Below the pieces are notes generated by a model, which saw only the letters and a list, made by a program, of their open reading frames with translations, was not told the DNA's origin and searched no databases. The position numbers and the translations under genes are program-made. From Clostridiales bacterium (GTDB taxonomy: Bacteria; Bacillota; Clostridia; Oscillospirales; Oscillospiraceae): a stretch of DNA of 42,305 bases. Position 1 is the first letter of the stretch. Each line of letters opens with the position of its first letter. The stretch is taken from NCBI GenBank assembly GCA_022772525.1, contig JALFAD010000008.1, positions 1-42,305 on the forward strand. The letters run 5' to 3'. Of the stretch, positions 38,050-42,305 are shown piece after piece.

Positions 38050-39858
38050 TTAGTCTTCGTCGAGCTTCAAAACGGCCATAAACGCTTCGCTGGGGACGGA
38101 CACGGTGCCGAAGGTGCGCATCCGTTTCTTGCCCTCCTTCTGCTTTTCCAGCAGCTTCTTCTTTCTCGTGATGTCGCCGCCGTAGCACTTGGCAAGCACA
38201 TCCTTGCGCAGAGCCTTGATGGTCTCCCGGGCGATGATCTTGCCGCCGACGGCTGCCTGAATGGGAATTTCGAACTGGGCGCGGGGAATATTTTCCTTTA
38301 GCTTTTCGCAGATTTTCCGGGCCCGGGGATAGGCGTTGTCGGCAAAAAGGATGAAACTCAGGGCGTCTACAATTTCGCCGTTGAGCAGGATGTCCAGCTT
38401 CACAAGGCGGCTGGGGCGGTAGCCGATCAGCTCATAGTCCAGGCTGCCGTAGCCCCGGGTGCGGGATTTCAGAGCGTCGAAAAAGTCGTAGATAATCTCG
38501 TTCAGGGGCATTTCGTAATGGAGTTCTACACGATTCGCGTCCAGATACACCATGTCCTTGAATTCGCCCCGGCGCTGCTGGCACAGATCCATGATATTGC
38601 CCACATAGTCCTGAGGGGTAATCAGATTGACCTTGGCAAAGGGCTCCTCCGCCAGCTGAATGTCGGCAGGGTCGGGGAAGTCAACGGGGGTGTAGACCAT
38701 CAGGGTCTCGCCGTTGGTCTTGGTCACCCGGTAGACGACGTTGGGGGCGGTGGTGATGAGATCCAGATTGTATTCCCGTTCCAGCCGCTCCTGAATGATC
38801 TCCATGTGGAGAAGCCCCAGAAAGCCGCAGCGGAAGCCAAAGCCCAGCGCGATGGAGCTTTCCGGCTCGTAGGACATGGAGGCGTCGTTGAGCTTCAGCT
38901 TTTCCAGTGCGTCCCGAAGATCCTGATATTTCGCGCCGTCGGCAGGGTACACGCCGGAGAACACCATGGGCTGCACCTGCCGGTAGCCGGGCAGGGGTTC
39001 GGCGGCGGGATTCTCCACGCCGGTGATGGTGTCGCCTACCCGGGTGTCGGCTACGGTCTTGATGGAGGCGGTGATGTAGCCCACCTCACCGGCCCCCAGA
39101 GCGTCTTTGGGGACAAGGCCAGTGGCACTCATATTGCCCACTTCCACCACTTTGTAAACCGCGCCGGTGGCCATCATTTTGATATCCATACCGGGCTTCA
39201 CCGCGCCCTGCTTGATGCGGGTGTAGGCGATGACGCCCCGGTAGGAGTCGTACTGGCTGTCGAAAATCAGAGCCTGCAAAGGGGCCTCCCGGTCGCCGGT
39301 GGGAGCGGGCACACCATGGACGATCATTTCCAGCACGGAATGGATGTTGATGCCGTTTTTCGCGGAGATCTCCGGGGCGTCCTCGGCGGGGATGCCGATG
39401 ATATCCTCGATTTCCTGCTTGGTCTCAGCAGGCCGGGCAGAGGGCAGGTCGATCTTGTTGACCACCGGCAGCACCTCCAGCCCCGCGTCGATGGCGAGGT
39501 AGGTATTCGCCAGCGTCTGGGCCTCCACGCCCTGTGTGGCGTCCACCACCAGTACCGCGCCCTCACAGGCGGCTAGGCTGCGGGAAACCTCGTAGTTAAA
39601 GTCCACATGGCCCGGGGTGTCGATGAGGTTCAGGCAATAGGTTTCGCCGTCGTCGGCGGTATAGTGGAGGGTGACAGCGGTTGCCTTAATGGTAATGCCC
39701 CGCTCCTTTTCCAGCTCCATGGAGTCCAGCATCTGCTCGGCGTGAATACGCTGGTCGATGGCGTCGCATTGCTCCAACAGCCGGTCTGCCAGCGTGGACT
39801 TGCCGTGGTCAATATGGGCGATGATGGAAAAATTGCGGATTTTGGAAAGTTCGGTCAT
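38050..39858 (-). CDS. lepA: Elongation factor 4 (LepA)
   Basis: A 602-residue translation GTPase, full length. ATG 39858 begins [26 protein letters not shown], with G1 [10 protein letters not shown]3 DTPGHVDF and G4 NKIDLP; the C-terminal LepA-specific domain ends with [15 protein letters not shown]. It back-translocates stalled ribosomes or helps 30S assembly. The longer frame to 40050 passes through the promoter and is discarded. The leader is about 105 nt from the promoter at 39970-39998. Confidence 0.97.
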   Translation of the reverse strand: MTELSKIRNFSIIAHIDHGKSTLADRLLEQCDAIDQRIHAEQMLDSMELEKERGITIKATAVTLHYTADDGETYCLNLIDTPGHVDFNYEVSRSLAACEGAVLVVDATQGVEAQTLANTYLAIDAGLEVLPVVNKIDLPSARPAETKQEIEDIIGIPAEDAPEISAKNGINIHSVLEMIVHGVPAPTGDREAPLQALIFDSQYDSYRGVIAYTRIKQGAVKPGMDIKMMATGAVYKVVEVGNMSATGLVPKDALGAGEVGYITASIKTVADTRVGDTITGVENPAAEPLPGYRQVQPMVFSGVYPADGAKYQDLRDALEKLKLNDASMSYEPESSIALGFGFRCGFLGLLHMEIIQERLEREYNLDLITTAPNVVYRVTKTNGETLMVYTPVDFPDPADIQLAEEPFAKVNLITPQDYVGNIMDLCQQRRGEFKDMVYLDANRVELHYEMPLNEIIYDFFDALKSRTRGYGSLDYELIGYRPSRLVKLDILLNGEIVDALSFILFADNAYPRARKICEKLKENIPRAQFEIPIQAAVGGKIIARETIKALRKDVLAKCYGGDITRKKKLLEKQKEGKKRMRTFGTVSVPSEAFMAVLKLDED

Positions 39859-39969
39859 TGGGTACACCTCGTAGTTATCTCTTGCCTTCCGTGTCAGCTT
39901 CCGTTTTGGGCAAGCCCCGCCCAGCGGCAATCTTATGTGAACCGCAGGGCACACGATGTCATTTTGCCC

Positions 39970-39998
39970 ATTATAGCGAATTTTTCCCAAAAAGTAAA
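39970..39998 (-). promoter_or_regulatory. Promoter of lepA
   Basis: On the minus strand TTTACT (39993-39998) and TATAAT (39970-39975) with a 17-bp spacer. Confidence 0.7.
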
Positions 39999-40083
39999 CT
40001 GTATGTTTTCCCGAAATCAGGGGAAAACTGTCCCTGAACCCGAAAAACATTCACTAAAAATGAAAAAAGGCCCGAGTTTCCCC

Positions 40084-40112
40084 TTGCCAAGCCGCAAAAA
40101 TTGGGGTATAGT
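40084..40112 (+). promoter_or_regulatory. Promoter of rpoD
   Basis: TTGCCA (40084-40089) and TATAGT (40107-40112), 17-bp spacer, 52 bp before the rpoD start. It is divergent from the lepA promoter. Confidence 0.75.
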
Positions 40113-40163
40113 TTAACGGCATGAGAATTTTCGAAGATTTACATACAAAGAGGGGTATCGCCG

Positions 40164-41303
40164 ATGAGTACACCGAAGAAGGAAACGACCAACATGGAAG
40201 AGGTACAGGCAGCGCTGCAGGCGCTGATCGCACAGGGTAAGAAGGACGGCATGATCCGGCTGTCCGACCTGAACGCCCAGCTGGAAAAATTGCAGCTGTC
40301 GCCCGAAAAAATAGAAGAAATTTACGACCGCTTCGAAGCGCTGAGCATTCCTCTCGTCACTGCGGAGCTGGATCTGCCCGATGACGATGCCCTTGCTATG
40401 GACGATGGGGACATCGACCTGACAGGCCTTGAGGAGGAAGAGCTGGTTGACCCCGTTGACCTTGCCGCCGAGTATTCGCTGGACGATCCCGTGCGGATGT
40501 ACCTGAAGGAGATTGGTCAGATTAAGCTGCTGTCTGCCGAGGAAGAGGTGGAGCTTGCCAAGCGGGTCGCCGAGGGCGATCAGGAGGCCAAGAACAAGCT
40601 GACCGAGGCCAACCTCCGGCTGGTGGTCTCCATCGCCAAGAAGTATTCCGGCCGGGGCCTGCACATCCTCGACCTGATTCAGGAGGGCAACACGGGCCTG
40701 ATCCGCGCCGTGGACAAATTTGACTGGACAAAGGGAAACAAATTCTCTACATATGCCACCTGGTGGATTCGGCAGGCCATCACCCGTGCCATCGCCGACC
40801 AGGCCCGGACCATCCGGGTGCCGGTGCATATGGTAGAGGTCATCAACAAGGCCACCCGCTGCAACCGGAAGCTGGTGCAGGAGCTGGGCCGGGAGCCCAC
40901 CGTGGAGGAAATCGCAAAGGAACTGAACCTCCCTGTGGAGAAAATCATCGAGGCAAACCGCACCGCCGCCGACACCCTGAGTCTGGACACGCCCGTGGGC
41001 GATGAAGAGGACACCTCCATCGGCTCCTTCGTGGAGGACGAGCGCACCCCCGGCCCCGCCGACGCCACCTCCAACGCCCTGCTTGCCGAGGCCCTGAAAG
41101 AGATTCTCGACACCCTCACCGAGCGGGAAGCGGACGTGCTGCGGATGCGGTTCGGTATGTACGATGGGCGCACCCATACGCTGGAGGAAGTGGGCCAGAT
41201 TTTCGGCGTGACCCGTGAGAGAATCCGCCAGATTGAGAACAAGGCCATCCGCAAGCTGCGCCACCCCAGCCGCGCCAAGAAGATTCGCGATTTCTATTGC
41301 TAA
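40164..41303 (+). CDS. rpoD: Primary sigma factor RpoD (SigA)
   Basis: A 379-residue group 1 sigma factor. Region 1.2 is [21 protein letters not shown]; region 2 contains [34 protein letters not shown] and [16 protein letters not shown] (core and -10 binding); region 3 follows; region 4 ends [20 protein letters not shown] (-35 binding). The N-terminal acidic region is short, as is usual in Firmicutes. AGAGGGG precedes ATG 40164. It is transcribed alone here, without dnaG next to it, with a strong terminator. Confidence 0.97.
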   Translation: MSTPKKETTNMEEVQAALQALIAQGKKDGMIRLSDLNAQLEKLQLSPEKIEEIYDRFEALSIPLVTAELDLPDDDALAMDDGDIDLTGLEEEELVDPVDLAAEYSLDDPVRMYLKEIGQIKLLSAEEEVELAKRVAEGDQEAKNKLTEANLRLVVSIAKKYSGRGLHILDLIQEGNTGLIRAVDKFDWTKGNKFSTYATWWIRQAITRAIADQARTIRVPVHMVEVINKATRCNRKLVQELGREPTVEEIAKELNLPVEKIIEANRTAADTLSLDTPVGDEEDTSIGSFVEDERTPGPADATSNALLAEALKEILDTLTEREADVLRMRFGMYDGRTHTLEEVGQIFGVTRERIRQIENKAIRKLRHPSRAKKIRDFYC

Positions 41304-41310
41304 TATACAC

Positions 41311-41345
41311 GAACCCCCGGTTTCCTTTGGGAAACCGGGGGTTAT
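41311..41345 (+). terminator. Terminator of rpoD
   Basis: AACCCCCGGTTTCC pairs with GGAAACCGGGGGTT over 14 bp with a 4-nt loop, followed by ATTTCTT. Confidence 0.92.
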
Positions 41346-41350
41346 TTCTT

Positions 41351-41461
41351 GGCTTCCCCTATGGGGGAGCTGTCAGCGTCAGCTGACTGAGGGGGTGTTG
41401 TGATGATTGGTAGAACACCCCTTCCGCCCCTGCGGGGCACCTTCCCCAAAGGGGAAGGCAA
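41351..41461 (-). repeat. Dispersed repeat family B, 111-bp form
   Basis: It starts GGCTTCCCCTATGGGGGAGC, has a TCAGCGTCAGCTGA hairpin, and ends CTTCCCCAAAGGGGAAGGC 4 nt before the lipoprotein stop. It shares the ends but not the middle of the 156-bp form. Confidence 0.8.
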
Positions 41462-41465
41462 GGGG

Positions 41466-42215
41466 TCAGCTGATATTGCCGAGGGTCATATACTGCCAGG
41501 GAATGGTGATCTCCTCCTTGCCGGCAAACAGCGACCCTTCCCACTTTTCAAAATCCGCCTGATTGAGGGTGTGGTCGCCCTCGCTGTCCGAAATCAGGTA
41601 CACATGGCCAACATTGTCCACGTCAATGTCTGTCGGATAGGGATTTCCCTCAAAGTCCGTTTCGGAAAGATTCCGGTCCCACGCATCTACGGAGCAGGTA
41701 AACTGGTAGCTGTCAGAAGCCGCGTCATAGGTCAAAACGCCATAGGGCCAGAGCACATCGCCGGCGTGGCCCTGATTATGGGAGGACAGAATCTTCATCA
41801 TGCCGGGGTAGTAGGTGATGCCGGGAAAGCCCTCGGCTTCCATGGTCAGTTCATCTTTCTCTGCATCATAGCCGAAAACTACCTCGTGCATCCCCGCCGT
41901 GTAGGTATCGGTGATGGAAACCAGCAATTCCTCTTCTCCGTCGCCGTCCACGTCGAAGATGGCAAACTGCTGATCGTCAATGGTAGCAGGCTCCACGATC
42001 TCGATTTTCATGGCATCCGGGAAGAAGGGCCAGGTAAGATCGTCGTGGATGGTTTTGAGGGCTTCCCGGAAAGCTTTCCGGGCGGGAGAGTTTCTGGTGG
42101 CGATAGCTTCTTCAAAGGAGGTAGTCTCCACACTGGGCGCGGGGTTCTGGGGAGCACAGGCGCACAGCAGGAGGGCCATCATTGCCGCGATGGCGGCGGT
42201 CATTCTCTTTTTCAT
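41466..42215 (-). CDS. Predicted lipoprotein with acidic repeat, unknown function
   Basis: A 249-residue exported protein. The signal peptide (MKKRMTAAIAAMMALLLCAC) ends in a lipobox LCAC with the lipid-modified Cys at 20. After a linker, FDVDGDGEEELLVSI is an EF-hand-like calcium loop of the FG-GAP/VCBS type, and a second acidic segment DIDVDNVGHVYLISDSEGD follows. Function unknown; extracellular calcium binding is likely. The start at ATG 42215 follows AAAGGA; ATG 42233 is an alternative. Confidence 0.75.
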   Translation of the reverse strand: MKKRMTAAIAAMMALLLCACAPQNPAPSVETTSFEEAIATRNSPARKAFREALKTIHDDLTWPFFPDAMKIEIVEPATIDDQQFAIFDVDGDGEEELLVSITDTYTAGMHEVVFGYDAEKDELTMEAEGFPGITYYPGMMKILSSHNQGHAGDVLWPYGVLTYDAASDSYQFTCSVDAWDRNLSETDFEGNPYPTDIDVDNVGHVYLISDSEGDHTLNQADFEKWEGSLFAGKEEITIPWQYMTLGNIS

Positions 42216-42235
42216 AAGTGTTTTTCCTTTCATTG

Positions 42236-42256
42236 GGCGGGGTCACTGACCCCGCC
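42236..42256. repeat. Short palindrome, family C
   Basis: GGCGGGGTCA and TGACCCCGCC around a single base, just upstream of the lipoprotein start. No further feature is seen from 42257 to the end. Confidence 0.6.
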
Positions 42257-42305
42257 TTGCTGTTTTAATAATACCGTGGGCTGGAGCCATGGGGCTGGAT
42301 GGTGA

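Overview
The window looks like chromosomal DNA of an anaerobic, spore-forming, fairly GC-rich Clostridia member, most likely the Oscillospiraceae/Ruminococcaceae group. The evidence is a PdaA-type spore-cortex deacetylase, a PerR / reverse-rubrerythrin / rubredoxin operon, CooT, a lepA-hemW gene pair, Firmicutes-type promoters (TTGACA-17-TATAAT) and strong AGGAGG ribosome sites. This placement is inference; no rRNA gene is present.

Layout. 1-2470: a promoter with a LexA-type SOS box drives two unknown genes, followed by hairpin-rich DNA without a gene. 2471-10018: one tightly packed ten-gene operon. It has a two-gene polysaccharide-type ABC exporter, a PF14907-like nucleotidyltransferase, an HprK-like kinase, a GT8 glycosyltransferase, a PqqD-family chaperone, a small S26-type peptidase, a 66-residue Ser/Thr/Pro/Tyr-rich peptide with a tandem repeat, a GT-C membrane glycosyltransferase and an internally deleted FAD oxidoreductase. 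This is the best candidate for an undescribed system: a modified, possibly glycosylated and phosphorylated, exported peptide. 10000-10210 holds a truncated tnpV and other debris.

10391-21607: two identical tRNA-Val(GAC) genes in opposite orientation bound an 11 kb block. The block carries a GH13 enzyme, a large two-way cyclic-di-GMP protein, two membrane/unknown genes, alanine racemase, a CapA-like protein and a regulator fused to a full desulfoferrodoxin. A duplicated tRNA 3' end just beyond 21607 looks like an old integration scar.

21931-24900: oxidative-stress operon (perR, reverse rubrerythrin, rubredoxin, a desulforedoxin-like protein), then a divergent metal-handling pair of units: a His-rich protein plus CooT facing a CsoR/RcnR-family repressor, with a G/C-tract operator between them. 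25140-42215: mostly housekeeping genes: U32 peptidase-like protein, a repeat-flanked DUF559 nuclease-like gene, maf-mreC-mreD-PBP2, a degenerate ADP-ribosylglycohydrolase, thiamine pyrophosphokinase with a MocR regulator, pdaA, hemW, lepA, rpoD and a lipoprotein.

Three families of dispersed short repeats run through the window, often touching stop codons: (A) about 70-100 bp with CCAATGCG and CCATTGGG ends, (B) 50-160 bp built from hairpins of the type CTTCCCC...GGGGAAG, and (C) short perfect palindromes beginning GTAGGGG or GGCGGGG. They suggest heavy past activity of small mobile elements.
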